NCBI RefSeq assembly: GCF_017562075.2
Contig: NC_054081.1
Coordinates: 23,542,315-23,606,314, forward strand
DNA: 64,000 nucleotides
Origin: Anopheles merus
Taxonomy: Eukaryota > Arthropoda > Insecta > Diptera > Culicidae
Reading direction: 5' to 3'
Positions within the stretch are counted from its first letter, which is position 1, and every line of letters starts with the position of its first letter. The translations under genes were made by a program, and so were the position numbers. The notes below the pieces were generated by a model. It made no database searches. It was not told the DNA's origin and worked only from the letters and a program-made list of their open reading frames with translations. Of the stretch, positions 33,249 to 45,251 are shown one piece after another.

Positions 33249-35261
33249 TCCCTAGGGACCGCCAGTGAACTTTTCCCTGTGCGGGCGGAGGTCCGCTCGG
33301 ACCGCCAGAGCCGTTTTGATAGGAGAGTATTTTCTCATGGACCGACAGTGCATATTCTTCATAAGAACATCGTTGGCCTGTATTGTAATGACATTTTTTT
33401 ATTTTCCTGTATGATCTAAAATGAAATATAAATCCAGTTCGAATTGATTTTCTAATGAATTTTATTAAAACAATTCATACACATGTGACATTTTTTAACC
33501 GATAGCTTAAATTTGGAACTCTACGTAAACACAAAATCACTCTGATGTGATCAAAATAGCTCTGACCACATAAGTAAGTTGTAAATTTAGCCAAAGGTAT
33601 CAAGACATCGCTTTGGAGATTTGATTTTTTCATTTCTAAAGAAATGTTTACTGAGTGCATGGTCTGGCTCTTAACTCGCTTATCAGATTTGCATTGTATT
33701 GTTTCGCCGTACCGTGTGCGCTGCTCGCTCGCGGTCGACTTATGACGAACTGCAGGCACAGCGGAAAGCTGTGCAAAATACGCGTAGCGCTCAACGTGTT
33801 AAAAAATTCGGAAAAATAGTGCAGTCGAGTGATGTGCATAGGCGGATTAAAGCACGAGTAAAACGTCTGAAAGAGACAATTGGGCCCTTTCCGTTTTAAG
33901 TTCGTAGGCTGAAATTTCAGCCTGTCAGCTGTTTGCATTGTATAGCAGTTTTCGAGCAGCTATCTATGTGAGTATAATATACAGGTGGGCTTATCCCAAG
34001 ATGTATGAATTTAGGAGGCTGATTTTTATCGCTTCTGTTTCTGAATGAAGATTTTAATAGTGTTTTGAATATTCGTCAAAGCGTCCAGAAAGCTTGTTAG
34101 AACAACAGTTTTCACCCATCCTGTCAAAAATCGATATTCAAATTTGGTTATAAAAAACATGCTATGAGACCACCTGGACTGCATACACTTTGATTCTAGA
34201 TTCCATCACTAGATCTCTTTAATACTTATTTACTTATTTATCCGGCGCTACAACCGCTTTGCGGTCTTGGCCTGCCTCAGGAGTGTCCGAAACCGCTCAC
34301 GGTCTCGCGCCTTCGTCTGCCAGTCCGTTATCCCGGCCTTAATGGCGGACGCCTTCACGCCATCTTGCCACATCAATTTGGGCCTAAGACGCCTCCTCTG
34401 TCCTTGTGGACGGCCTAAAAAGACTTTACGGGCTGGGTCGTCCGTTTCCATGCGTACAACATGGTCAGCCCAACGGCGCCTGGCGAGCTTGATACGCTGC
34501 ACGACAGTGAGGTCGGCGTACATCTCATACAGCTCGTCATTATAGCGGCTCCTCGATTGTCCTTCCACACATACGGGGCAAAGTATCCTTCTGAGCATCT
34601 TCCTCTCGAACGCGGCTAAGAGGGTTTCGTCAGATTTGGACGGTGTCCATGTCTCAGAGGTCTATGTGAATACCGGTACTATACAGGTACTATATAGTGC
34701 CAGCTTCGTCCGTCGCGACAGGTTCTTTGAGGTGAACTGATTTTTCAGGCTGCAGAATGACCGATGACAGCCAGCATCCTTGCGCGCATCTCAGCTTCCA
34801 TGCTATTGCCGTTGCTGACCTTTGACCCAAGATAAGTGAATTGTGGGATGACTTAAAAATGCGTTCACCTATCTGTACGTCACGCCTACGTAGGTTCTGA
34901 TTAATTATTGGTAGGTCCGCTGAAGTTGCCACCATCAGTTTGGTCTTTGCCTCGTTTATCTGCAATCCGAGGTTCTCTGCCGCCTGCTCAATCCCTTGGT
35001 AGACTTCTGCTACATAGGAGAGCCGCAGACCAATGATGTCTACATCATCAGCGTATGCCAGGATCTGGGTTGACTCATAGAAGATGGTTCCCGAAGTCTC
35101 CACCCTCGAGTCGCGGATGGCTTTCTCTAGCCCAGGTTGAATAGGAGACAGGCAAGCCCGTCCCCCTGGCGCAGACCTTTGGTGATAGCAAAAGGTCATG
35201 AGAGTTTTCCATCCAACCCTTACCTGGTAAGTGACGTTAGTCATAGTCATTCTAACTAACC
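33249..35261. repeat. unit 2 of the 2,013-bp tandem duplication (empty site)
   Basis: The unit starts TCCCTAGGGACCGCCAG directly after AACTAACC of unit 1 and ends at AACTAACC/T before TAGCCGGC. It carries the uninterrupted truncated RTE and the same 980-bp left flank. Confidence 0.9.
34235..35261 (-). pseudogene. RTE-clade LINE, 5'-truncated, unit 2
   Basis: The minus strand reads RT from about 35250 (ILAYADDVDIIG near 35060) through the RTE C-terminal block (34598-34248, RRRWADHVVRM). It has a tail of AAATAAGTAAATAAGTA at 34225-34242. Frame changes occur between the two blocks (34690-34600). About 1 kb of the 3' end of the element remains. Confidence 0.8.
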
Positions 35262-35619
35262 TTAGCCGGCATCGCGAATAAATGAATTCTTTTTAACAGT
35301 CGTTTAAAGTTCATTTTGGTTTAACTGAATTCATTTGTTGTTCATTACTTTTAAAATAAACGATCGTCAAAACAGTTAACGACTGCTCGATATCGCATAT
35401 AGGCAAACACAGGGAAAAAAATCGAGCAGTATAATTAAACGGCTGTTAATTTGTATCGCATACGCTTTTGACAGTCGTTTGTTTAACGACGGCATAGGAC
35501 CAGTCGTTAAAATTAACATATGAACTCCATGCGTTCGCGATGCCAAATTCTAGCAATTATTTAATGGTTAATTTTTAATGACTGTTAATTTCAAACCATT
35601 TCTTTCGCGATGCCAGCTC
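35262..35619. mobile_element. terminal-inverted-repeat element (MITE candidate)
   Basis: The left end AGCCGGCATCGCGAA (35264) and right end TTCGCGATGCCAGCT (to 35618) are inverse with one mismatch in 15. A further TTCGCGATGCCA copy lies inside at about 35534. GTCGTTTAA-type motifs recur in both orientations. No coding capacity or clear target duplication was seen. Confidence 0.55.
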
Positions 35620-36289
35620 TTATCATTTTAGCCTTGCTTCACTAACCTCATCTGTTTAATGCAACTTGGGATAAATGTAAACACCACCTTGTTTTGCCAT
35701 TTTTCGAGCAGGTGCTCGAATCTAATTCTAGCTTTGAGGCTAGAATAATCTAGACCGAAAATTGCAGGCTAGTTTTATGTGTGGTTTTGTATGGAGTGTG
35801 TTGACGCCTTACGGTAGGCAATGTGCATGGCACAATTATAATTAGGACAACTAGGGTAATTAGTACAGAAAGGATTATATCGTAATTTCAAATAAGAAGA
35901 ATTAGAAGAACAGTGCATTTGACAGGGAATAAACATTAGCACTTGAAGCCACGGTGAGTTTACAACGATTGAGTAAGCGTCATCATTTTTGGTCCACAGA
36001 ACCGGATCTTCGCGAAAGGTGTGATTCACAAATCAAAAAAGCAAATCGTGTGAAACGATATCGTGAAGAAGAATCAATGAGATATGCTAGGAAGCTCGCC
36101 GTAAAATCTATGGAGTGCTAGTCATTTCGAGTTATTAACCGCAAGAAGGGCATTGCTCTAACACTACCGTAAACCCAAGTGAAGCCGATGAGCGAAGTGT
36201 TGTGGTTTTCAACGAAGTAAAAATGCCAAACGAGAAGCAGAGCCAGAAAGCTCCGGGATGTGATGACTCACATAAATGATATGATGGAG
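35620..36289. other. no recognisable gene
   Basis: The spacer before the Bel-like element 2 shows short frames only. Confidence 0.35.
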
Positions 36290-36510
36290 TGTTCGTTCCC
36301 GATTGTAGCATATCACTACTGTTTTCTTGATTGTAGCCCATCACTACTTTCGCGCATCGCTACAAATTGTTAGACGGGTCATGGATCGTTTCGTCATCAC
36401 ACACACTACTAATTAAATATGCAGTATAAATAAAGCGGCAAAGCCAAATTCAAAATCTCTTGTCATTCAAATATTAAAGCAAGCAGCACGCTTCTCTCAT
36501 CTGATTAACA
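36290..36510 (+). repeat. possible 5' LTR of Bel/Pao element 2
   Basis: A segment beginning TGTTCG and ending TTAACA has a TATAAATAAA string near 36427 and lies 147 bp upstream of the gag ATG. It includes an imperfect repeat of GATTGTAGC-ATCACTACT (36303 and 36331). Without the 3' LTR, which is outside the window, the boundaries are guesses. Confidence 0.3.
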
Positions 36511-36656
36511 ACTCCTTGGCACACGCGTGGCACAGAACTCCAAGCAAAAACACCCAGTTTGGTAACAAAAAAGCACACAATCGGCTCTTTTCATAGCCAC
36601 AGCTACAGTTCTTAAGAACATCTCAATCAATCACAACGTAGGGTTCCGTACCAAAC

Positions 36657-37460
36657 ATGGAGTTTGTTAACAAGTTCAACGTGTCGAAACATGCAAACAA
36701 AATTCCAAGCCTGCTAGAAGATTTGGAGCAAACTAAAGGTTTCGTTCAGTTTCGTTCGAGGTTTCGTTCAGTTAGTGATACATTAGTTCACCAAGCCGAA
36801 GATACCGAAATGATCGAATCGCTTGCAGCCGATCGTCGTTAGTTTGAACAGAAATATCAAGAGATAAAGGTTTTCTTTTCTGCGTCTAATGCAGACCGAC
36901 GTGAACCGCAAGCAAACAGTACATTTGCTTCATCATTTGATGAAATTCAGCCAAAGGGGTGATTACCGAAAATTGAGCTGCCAACATTCGATGGTCATAC
37001 AACAAAATGGCTAACGTTAAAGGATAGATTCGAGTCGCTAGTGCATACTGCCTCTGATGTACCAGAAGTATTGAAGCTGTAATACATGTAATCTGCCTTA
37101 AAGGGCGGGTTGGCTAGCCAATACGACCACACACAGCTCACGACAGATAATTATGAGCCAACATGGGATTCTCTGGTAAAACGGTTTTACCAAGAGAAAC
37201 GCATTAAAAGAGAATATTTAAAGGCGTTCGCTGCGCTGGAGGTGGTGAAAAATAGTTCGGCAGATGAGAAGCAGCGCATAGTGAACGAGAGCCATCGACT
37301 AGGGAACGGAATGGAACGACTAGAGGAACCCGTGAAAATGTAGAACACGCTGTTGACCAGCTTGCTGTTCTACAAATTGGATGGTGATACGTTGATGGCA
37401 TGGGAGGAATATTCTGTGGATGAGGCAGATAAATTTCCGAAACTAATAGAGTTTCTCTAA
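36657..37460 (+). pseudogene. Bel/Pao element 2 gag, many stops
   Basis: The ATG at 36657 starts a helical gag N-terminus. The segment PKIELPTFDGHTTKWLTLKD (about 36968) is the conserved DUF1759 entry, and YEPTWDSLVKRFYQEKR (about 37152) the following helix. Stops at 36840, 36960, 37080 and 37341 break it. Confidence 0.75.
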
Positions 37461-37579
37461 CGACGGATCAGGATCCTCAATTCATCGAAGGTCGGAGAGG
37501 AAGATGCTTTTGGCTGCTACAAGGAAGGCTGCTACAAATGCAAAGGTAAGCAAAAACTAAATAAGGGGTGTATCCATAG

Positions 37580-38486
37580 TGGCCGGCCTTCCTGCAGGAA
37601 TGCGACACAGCAATGATCAAGTCGCATCTAGCTCGTCTCCGACACCTAGCTTGCGACCATGTGGGGTCTGTAAGCAAGAGAATAAATTGTGGCAATTCAG
37701 CACATTTATGAGAATGACAGTAGATGAACGGAAAAGGGTGGAAAGGGATAAGGGATTATGTTTCAACTGCTTGAACAAAAATCATTTCTTGATTAATTGT
37801 AGATCGCCATTGCCTACGATGTCGAAGAAGACACCACAACAAGTTGTATGATATGGAAGAAACTACACAACATGACATATCAAGAAAGCAGCCGTCACAA
37901 AAACAGATTCAGCATCGAAAATAGCAGTATTGACGACAGCACAGGTTTGGTTCACTAATTCCTTTGGTGAATCGATTTTAGCTCGAGCGTTGCTGGGCCC
38001 AGGGTCGCAACTAAACATCATGTCAGAACGTGTGGCACAACTATTAAGGCTAGAGAAGAAAAAAATCACACATCACTATCTGGTGTACGACAAATTCCTG
38101 TTGGTTCCAAAGCGGTAACGACGTATACCATACGCTCAAGAGTGTCTAAGTACCAATGTACTTTTGAATTCCTGGTCATTCAGAAAATCACCACAAAAAT
38201 CCCTACTAAATCCTTTTCCACTGAAATGTGGAACATTCCGGAAGGATTTCAATTAGCAGATCCAGGATTTAATAAGGCAAGAGGTATTGACGTTTTGATG
38301 GGAGCAGAAATGTTCCCTGATTTGCTTAAAGGTCGTGTAGATATAGCTCCCAACCTTCCTACGATGCTTAAAACTAAATTTGGATGGGTCTGGATAGAAA
38401 GCTACTGCAAGAATATAACACGATTTCACGCTATAGTGTTGTATAATCGACAATGGATGGATTATTCGAACGCTTCGTATCACTAG
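37580..38486 (+). pseudogene. Bel/Pao element 2 zinc knuckles and DUF1758 protease
   Basis: CFNCLNKNHFLINC (37761-37802) is a zinc knuckle and CGVCKQEN begins the preceding one. The protease has ARALLGPGSQLNIMSERVAQ (about 37983). Related proteases carry an Asp where this has Gly in the LL-x-PGSQ motif, so the catalytic residue seems lost. GIDVLMGAEMFPDLL (about 38285) is the C-terminal protease block. Confidence 0.75.
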
Positions 38487-38842
38487 AAGAACTTCCAGAA
38501 GACATCTTACATGATCTGAAATCTTACGTATTTGGCCATCAAAACATTTTAACGAACGTTTGAAAATCATGGAAAGAGTTTCCCCAAGACATGTGAGTGC
38601 ATGAAAGATTTTTATGGAGCCGATCTACTAGCAGGGGCTAGGACTGAAGTAGGAGCCAAGGAAAAGAAGAGGCAATTAGAAGCAGTATTGGCGAAGGACG
38701 GATTCAAGTTGCTTAAATGGGCTTCCTATCGACCAACAGTACTTGAAGGCGTCGCAAAGCAAGATTTGGCTCCTATAGAAGAACATTTCCAGGGTTTACC
38801 AGTATAATAAACAACTGTCCACTTGTTTATAACAATAGTCGT
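38487..38842 (+). pseudogene. Bel/Pao element 2 RT fragment
   Basis: DFYGADLLAGARTEVGAKEK corresponds to the RT active-site region and following helix of Bel (family wording Y-V-D-D-L-L). The first catalytic Asp is replaced here. FKLLKWASYRPTVLEGV follows, the conserved thumb segment. The first half of RT is missing or unreadable. The piece ends at the CsRn1 array. Confidence 0.7.
38838..38842. other. target duplication GTCGT, left end of CsRn1 array
   Basis: GTCGT directly precedes the first LTR and recurs at 55845-55849 directly after the fourth LTR. The inner LTR borders have no such flank. Confidence 0.85.
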
Positions 38843-39109
38843 TGTGGTGATCAGCGCCATCTGCACATCAGATGCCGCAATCTCAACGTCGCTGTCATAT
38901 TCACCACCTTAAGTGGACATCACCTTGTGGTATAGATTAAGTTGAGTTGACAGATATTAGATCAGTTTAGTGCAGGACGAACGAGGAAGCAGCGATCGGA
39001 TGCGCCGATCACTCGTTCACTTCTCTCGCAACCATCCGCCGATTCAGATCAATTTATACATTATTAATATATTGTGGATAATAAAGATAAGCTCCGACTA
39101 AAGCTTACA
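38843..39109 (+). repeat. LTR 1 of CsRn1 array
   Basis: The 267-bp LTR has TGTGGTGATC at the start and AAGCTTACA at the end. AATAAAG near 39081 is the likely polyadenylation signal. It reads GATTCAGATC at about 39041, where LTRs 2-4 read GATTCGGATC. Confidence 0.92.
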
Positions 39110-39110
39110 T

Positions 39111-39128
39111 TGGTGACCCCGACGTGAT
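39111..39128 (+). promoter_or_regulatory. primer binding site, tRNA-Trp, unit 1
   Basis: TGGTGACCCCGACGTGAT begins two bases after the LTR. It is complementary to the 3' end of insect tRNA-Trp including CCA over 18 bases, recalled from the conserved tRNA. This is the minus-strand primer of the element. Confidence 0.85.
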
Positions 39129-39671
39129 CCCGAATCCGGCTACGCAAAATTGATTGCTGTAACAGCAACAATTAGTTTGTGGAACGATATATTCCGAAGT
39201 GATCGCACCGTCCACGCGAAACTATTCCCGCGAGTGAACTTAAAGGTTCACGAGTGAACAAGAACCACGCGAGTGAAAAAGTGCCGAGAGAAAGTGACAA
39301 AGAGAGCCGATCGCCGTCGCAGACACAGCTACACAGTCTCATCCGTACCGATCGTCATCGTTTTTTTTTTCTGCCGCACGGACACGCAGCACCGTTACAT
39401 CTGAAACGCCGAAATACACACGAACATCGTTTGGGCAGCCGTACGGCTCTACTACAACGACGATCAGCGTTTGTGCTTGTAACTACGAGGCAGAGCTCTA
39501 ATCGTGCCCCATCGCCCTTTACGGCCACGAGGAACGAATCCAGCCGAACGCCGTCGTTTTTATTCTCGGTCACACGACAAACGTCCAGCCGTGTGCCGTT
39601 TCACGGGCACGAGATACCGGAACAAGCCTTCAACTTTCCGGCGTTCACAAAGGCCGTCAGTTGAAACACCC

Positions 39672-39930
39672 GCCATCGCTACTGTTACCACGAGGCCCAG
39701 CCAACGCCATCGCTCCTGTTACCACGAGGCCCAGCCAACGCCATCACTCCTGTTACCACGAGGCTCAGCCAACGCCATCGCTACTGTTACCACGAGGCCC
39801 AGCCAACGCCATCGCTATTTTTACCACGAGGTTTAGCCTGACGCCATCGCTATTGCTGCTACGAGGATACGGTCCAGCCAACGTCATCGCTTTTGTGGCC
39901 ACGAAATCATAGCCAGCCCTTCACCATCGC
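39672..39930 (+). repeat. 34-bp tandem repeats in leader, unit 1
   Basis: The unit starts GCCATCGCTACTGTTACCAC and ends GAGGCCCAGCCAAC. Four near-identical 34-bp copies (39672-39807) are followed by three degenerate ones. The 110-136 codon frames across the leader come from this repeat and have no conserved motif. Confidence 0.85.
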
Positions 39931-40607
39931 TTTTGAAGCCGGACGGGCTAAGAAGAACCAGATTGTTAGCAGCCGGGCGAGTGATTTCCAGCAACATCAT
40001 CGGATTACGGTGAACTAACCGCACAGGAGTGTTCTACTGGTGAGCGCGTTCCATATTATTATTTTTTTTTTGTTAAAAAGTTTCAAATTGATTTCTGCTA
40101 CGTAACACATACATCCATATATAAAAACCACATAACATTTGCATAAAGATATATTACATATATTACACTTACATACACTATATACTATATATTATATAAT
40201 ACACTTATATATATTACACAATATTGGCACGCGTGAAAGAAAGGAAGAGACAGGCATACGTCTCATCTTGTTCTATTAAAAAAAAAGTGAATCTATCGGT
40301 TTTTTTTTTAAGAAGTGAGGTGATTTTTGTTTTTTTTTCTTCATACATACGTATTCATATTTTCATAGTATTAAATTTAGGATTCTTGTGCTTAAAAGTG
40401 TATCGAGTTTTCGAATAGTGAATTTTTTATTACGCTAGTTATTTAAAAAAAAATTTCATTATTATTCTCTTACATATTATTGTCATCTATTATTATTATA
40501 ATTATTATTATATGCGAAATCTAATTAAAATTTTTCCTCATCGTTGCAAAGTGAACATAGTTAGTTAGAACAGGGAAACTTTTTACTAAAGTGTAAACCA
40601 CATAGTG

Positions 40608-41488
40608 ATGTCGCTTAAGGCCGGGGAGGAAGAACGCGTTGGAGAGCGCGTTGAAAAACCGTTGACACCATCGAGCCAACCACTTGCCGTAGAACGCGTT
40701 TCCACAAAATTGCCAAATTTTGGGAGGAAGTGCCAGAGGTTTGGTTTGCCCAAGCCGAAGCGGAATTCGAGATATCGAATATCACGCGAGAGCGAACTCA
40801 ATATTCCTATTTAGTAGCTGCGCTCTCGAAGGAAGTATTGGCAAAAGTTCTGGATATCGTTAAAAATCCAGACCGAGAGAAACCGTATTCGCACCTTAAA
40901 GAAACCATTTTAAGACGGTTGACTTGTAGCGAAGAAGCACGGTTGTCTAATTTATTATACCATGTTGAGATGGGGGATAAATGTCCATCTGAATTTTATC
41001 GTCACATGCTACAAATTGCTGGTGACTCGACTGACCTTTCACTCACACTTGTACAAAAACTATGGAAATCAAGACTTCCAAAGTCAATTGAAGTTGCATT
41101 AGTGGCAGTAGACAGCAAAGACCACGCGGAACTAGTGAGAATAGCAGACAGATTGTGGGAGTGTACACAGTCTAGCGCAATATCAGAAGTAAACAGCGGA
41201 CTAAACAGTTCACGCGGGTCGGTTACCGAAGAACTTCGTCGCGAAATTAGTGAGATTCGTGATTTAATTAAAAATTTGGGAAAAGATTCACACCAACCGC
41301 GACAATCACGATGGCGAAACCGAAGTGCTTCGAGAAACAGGAATAATCCTCGTCAAAAGACTCCATCGCGCCAAAGGAAACCATTTTGTTGGTACCATTA
41401 TCGCTTTGGTAATGAAGCAAACAAGTGTGTTGAACCATGCAATTTTTCTTCATCGCGGGGGGCTTCCACAAATGATCAAAAAAACTAA
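40608..41488 (+). pseudogene. gag of CsRn1 unit 1, private frameshift
   Basis: The ATG at 40608 corresponds to the intact gag start of units 2 and 3. One T is missing from the run at about 40718-40722, which breaks the frame after KLPNF. The rest (from 40730) is in the right frame to 41488. It has the capsid-like helical region and the CHCC finger CWYHYRFGNEANKCVEPC. Only this unit has the lesion, so it postdates or escaped the amplification. Confidence 0.88.
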
Positions 41489-42627
41489 GAGGCTCACGGG
41501 AAGTGGCGGCCATCCCACGAGCAGTCAACAGCTCCTTTACTCGATTATTTGTCAAGGATGAAAAAACTTCACTTACATTTTTAGTGGACACAGGAGCAGA
41601 CGTATCCGTCATTCCTCTTAGTTTGGCTGGAAAACCTCACAAACCTACGGATTTATTACTTCAGGCAGCCAATGGTAGCTCTATAAATGTAGACACCCCT
41701 TCACCTAAACATTACCAAGTCGATGCAGGAGAGTTCGGAAAAATTTTACATCAGTTTCCCACATTAGTGGAACCTCCGGATTATAGGAAGCCTGTAAGAC
41801 ATAATGTGTTTCATTATATAGAAACAAAAGGTCCATTACCTTTTGCTAAACCTCGTCGCCTAGATAAAAAAAAGCATAAAATTGCTCAGGCAGAGTTTCA
41901 GCAAATGGTTGATATGGGTATTTGCCGGCCGTCATCCTCACCAGCGTCATCGCCTTTGCACATGGTACCAAAGGGAGATCAGGACTGGAGGCCATGTGGC
42001 GACTATCGTCGTCTTAATGCGGTCACGACACCTGACCGATATCCCGTTCCTCACGTACAGGATTTTACCATGAATCTCTATGGTTGCACGATATTTTCAA
42101 AACTCGACATTGTGCGAGCCTACCATATGATTCCGATAGCCGAGGAAGACATACATAAAACCGCCATCACAACACCTTTCGGTTTGTATGAATTTCTTCG
42201 AATGCCATTTGGTTTAAGAAATGCTAGCCAAACATTTCAAAGATTTATGAACAGTCTGTTCAACGATTTTGATTTTGTTTTTGTTTATATCGACGATATA
42301 CTAATCGCTAGTCCGTCGAAGGAAACGCATATGCAACATTTAAAAAAGGTTTTCAATCGTTTAGCTGAATTTGATATTAAAATAAAACCATCCAAATGCG
42401 AGTTGGGGGTATCTTCTATAGATTTCCTAAGCCATACCATTTCATCAGAAGGGATTAAACCCTGCAAAACAAAGATTGATGCAATACAAACATTTCCAAC
42501 CCCAACGTCAGTTAAACAATTACAACGTTTTGTGGGAATGTCTAATTATTATCATCGGTTTTTGCCCAAGGTTTCTGGCATCCTCGCACCATTACACAAA
42601 TTGGTGGCACAGAATACCAAAAAATAG
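41476..42627 (+). pseudogene. pol part 1 (protease, RT) of CsRn1 unit 1
   Basis: The pol frame opens at 41476, overlapping gag in -1. Protease: FLVDTGADVSVIP (about 41579). RT: GDYRRLNAVTTPDRYPVPHV, FSKLDIVRAYHMIPI, MPFGLRNASQTFQRF and the catalytic YIDDIL (about 42288). The frame ends at a TAG at 42625 in the RT connection. This stop is present in all three units. Confidence 0.88.
41479..41485 (+). promoter_or_regulatory. -1 ribosomal frameshift site A-AAA-AAC, unit 1
   Basis: The heptamer is in the gag reading frame as xxA-AAA-AAC and is followed at once by the gag stop TAA. The pol frame is open on the other side. It fits the X-XXY-YYZ slippery rule. Units 2 and 3 have it at 47058-47064 and 52635-52641. 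Confidence 0.7.
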
Positions 42628-42653
42628 ACAAAAACTTTTAGTTGCACTGAGGA

Positions 42654-44354
42654 ATGCGACAAATCCTTTCAACAGGTCAAGGCCGATCTGGCGAACGCTA
42701 CGATATTGTCGCATCTTGGACAAACGCCAGTTTCTCGTTAACCACGGATGCATCTAATTTTGCGGTGGGTGCAGTTCTGCAGCAACACCATGAAGGATTT
42801 GATGAACCTTTAGCATTTTTTTCCAAGGTTATGTCTCCAACCGAACAAAAATACTCTACGTTTGATAGAGAGCTACTCGCAATCGTTCTGAGTATTAATC
42901 ATTTTCGATATTTTTTGGAAGGGAGATCGTTTACTATTTATACTGATCATAAACCTCTGACAACAGCGCTAATATCGAAAACTGAAAAATCTCCACGACA
43001 AAATCGACATCTCGATTTTATTTCACAATTTACTAGCGATATCCGCTACATCAAAGGTGATAGTAACGTCGTCGCAGATGCTCTATCACGCGTGGGGGAA
43101 ACAAATTCTATTGACGACTTAAATTACAAATCATTTGCCGAACATCAAAGTTCAGATGAGCAAATAATTAATTTAACCAACAACCAGGCAAAACGTAATT
43201 CCTCGTACAAAATCAACAAGTTAAAGCTGGGGGATACAGAACTATTTTTTGAATCGTCCACAGGTAAAAACAGGTTGTATGTACCAACTCCATTACGGAA
43301 GAAAACATTTGAGGGCGTGCACAATGCCTCTCATCCTGGAATAAAGGCATCACGAAAATTGATGACCGACAGATATTTTTGGCCATCAATAAATAAAGAT
43401 GTTGCAAACTGGACTCGTTCATGCATTGGTTGCCAGAAATCAAAGATTACACGGCACACAAAGTCTCCTTTCGAAAATTTCACAATACCCCAAGGGAGAT
43501 TCGATCATATACATATGGATCTTGTAGGACCTCTTCCACCATCTGAAAACAAAACATACTTACTAACAATCGTAGATCGGTTTACGAGATGGCCAGAGTG
43601 TTATCTTCTATCGGACATCACAGCAACTACGATTGCCAAAGTTTTCGTAGAAGAATACGTTTCCCGTTTTGGCTGCCCATTAAGGATAACTACCGACAGG
43701 GGTAGACAATTCACATCACGATTGTTTGATGAGTTAACCAAATTATTAGGTACACACCACATCACAACAACAGCTTACCATCCGCAGGCCAATGGCATGG
43801 TAGAAAGGTTTCATCGCCATTTAAAGGAAGCTTTAAAAGTATGCCATGAATCACCGAAGTGGACTCTACGAATTCCATTGATACTGTTAGGTATTCGATT
43901 GTCATACAAGGAAGAATTAAAAGGTTCTCCCGCGGAGATGGTTTATGGACAAAATCTTAGATTGCCGTCCGAAGTTTTTTTACCATCTACCGGTGTAACC
44001 ATTTGTGATACACCAGAATTCATTGCTAATCTAAAAAAAGCATTTCGGTCCGTGGAACCAACTAGTCCGAAACACAACAGCACCACAAACTATTATAAAC
44101 CCAAGACCCTCGAAACATGCAAGAAAGTTTTTGTCAGAATAGACAAAGTAAGAACTGGTCTTCAGGCTCCCTATGAAGGACCATACCTGGTTATACGAAG
44201 ATGTCGAAAATTTTATGTACTCAAAATCAAAGATAAAAATGAGTCAATTTCCATCGACCGTCTCAAACCCGCTTTCGAGTCTGAAGAAGCAATCAAACCA
44301 CCTGAGATTTCCTCTCAACCGAAACGGCACAAACACGTCCGATTTCAAACATAG
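42654..44354 (+). pseudogene. pol part 2 (RNase H, integrase) of CsRn1 unit 1
   Basis: The frame is shifted against part 1 near 42720. RNase H: LTTDASNFAVGAVLQ (about 42740), FDRELLAIVLSI, YTDHKPL and DALSR. Integrase: HHCC region (CIGCQKSK near 43425), HMDLVGPLPP, ITTDRGRQFTS and a NGMVERFHRHLKEA block with the Glu. These residues are intact. Unit 1 reads CYLLSD where units 2 and 3 read CYPLSD (about 43603). Confidence 0.88.
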
Positions 44355-44421
44355 ATTGCCAGTCCGCTTACGCGTTTGACGGCAATAACTTAAGCGTGAC
44401 TACGTCACTGGTGGGGGGTCA
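44355..44421 (+). other. 3' untranslated segment and polypurine tract before LTR 2
   Basis: The pol stop is followed by a short segment that ends GGTGGGGGGTCA, a purine-rich run immediately before the LTR that would prime plus-strand synthesis. The same sequence precedes LTRs 3 and 4. Confidence 0.7.
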
Positions 44422-44688
44422 TGTGGTGATCAGCGCCATCTGCACATCAGATGCCGCAATCTCAACGTCGCTGTCATATTCACCACCTTAAGTGGACATC
44501 ACCTTGTGGTATAGATTAAGTTGAGTTGACAGATATTAGATCAGTTTAGTGCAGGACGAACGAGGAAGCAGCGATCGGATGCGCCGATCACTCGTTCACT
44601 TCTCTCGCAACCATCCGCCGATTCGGATCAATTTATACATTATTAATATATTGTGGATAATAAAGATAAGCTCCGACTAAAGCTTACA
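44422..44688 (+). repeat. LTR 2 of CsRn1 array (shared by units 1 and 2)
   Basis: The 267 bp has the same termini as LTR 1. It is both the 3' LTR of unit 1 (polypurine tract before it) and the 5' LTR of unit 2 (primer site after it). Confidence 0.92.
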
Positions 44689-44689
44689 T

Positions 44690-44707
44690 TGGTGACCCCG
44701 ACGTGAT
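44690..44707 (+). promoter_or_regulatory. primer binding site, tRNA-Trp, unit 2
   Basis: It has the same 18 bases as in unit 1, two bases after LTR 2. Confidence 0.85.
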
Positions 44708-45251
44708 CCCGAATCCGGCTACGCAAAATTGATTGCTGTAACAGCAACAATTAGTTTGTGGAACGATATATTCCGAAGTGATCGCACCGTCCACGCGAAA
44801 CTATTCCCGCGAGTGAACTTAAAGGTTCACGAGTGAACAAGAACCACGCGAGTGAAAAAGTGCCGAGAGAAAGTGACAAAGAGAGCCGATCGCCGTCGCA
44901 GACACAGCTACACAGTCTCATCCGTACCGATCGTCATCGTTTTTTTTTTTCTGCCGCACGGACACGCAGCACCGTTACATCTGAAACGCCGAAATATACA
45001 CGAACATCGTTTGGGCAGCCGTACGGCTCTACTACAACGACGATCAGCGTTTGTGCTTGTAACTACGAGGCAGAGCTCTAATCGTGCCCCATCGCCCTTT
45101 ACGGCCACGAGGAACGAATCCAGCCGAACGCCGTCGTTTTTATTCTCGGTCACACGACAAACGTCCAGCCGTGTGCCGTTTCACGGGCACGAGATACCGG
45201 AACAAGCCTTCAACTTTCCGGCGTTCACAAAGGCCGTCAGTTGAAACACCC

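Noticed and set aside
39254..39664. 136-codon and 110-codon frames in the CsRn1 leader, repeated in all units
   Set aside because: They lie between the primer site and gag, overlap the 34-bp repeats in several frames and have no conserved motif. Their repetition only reflects the array.
39672..39930. CRISPR-like array
   Set aside because: Repeats are contiguous 34-bp units without unique spacers, and the sequence is a eukaryotic retrotransposon leader.
42600..42660. TAG in CsRn1 pol as a programmed readthrough stop
   Set aside because: It lies inside the RT connection and is followed within about 90 bp by a frameshift, so it is better explained as a lesion copied through the array.
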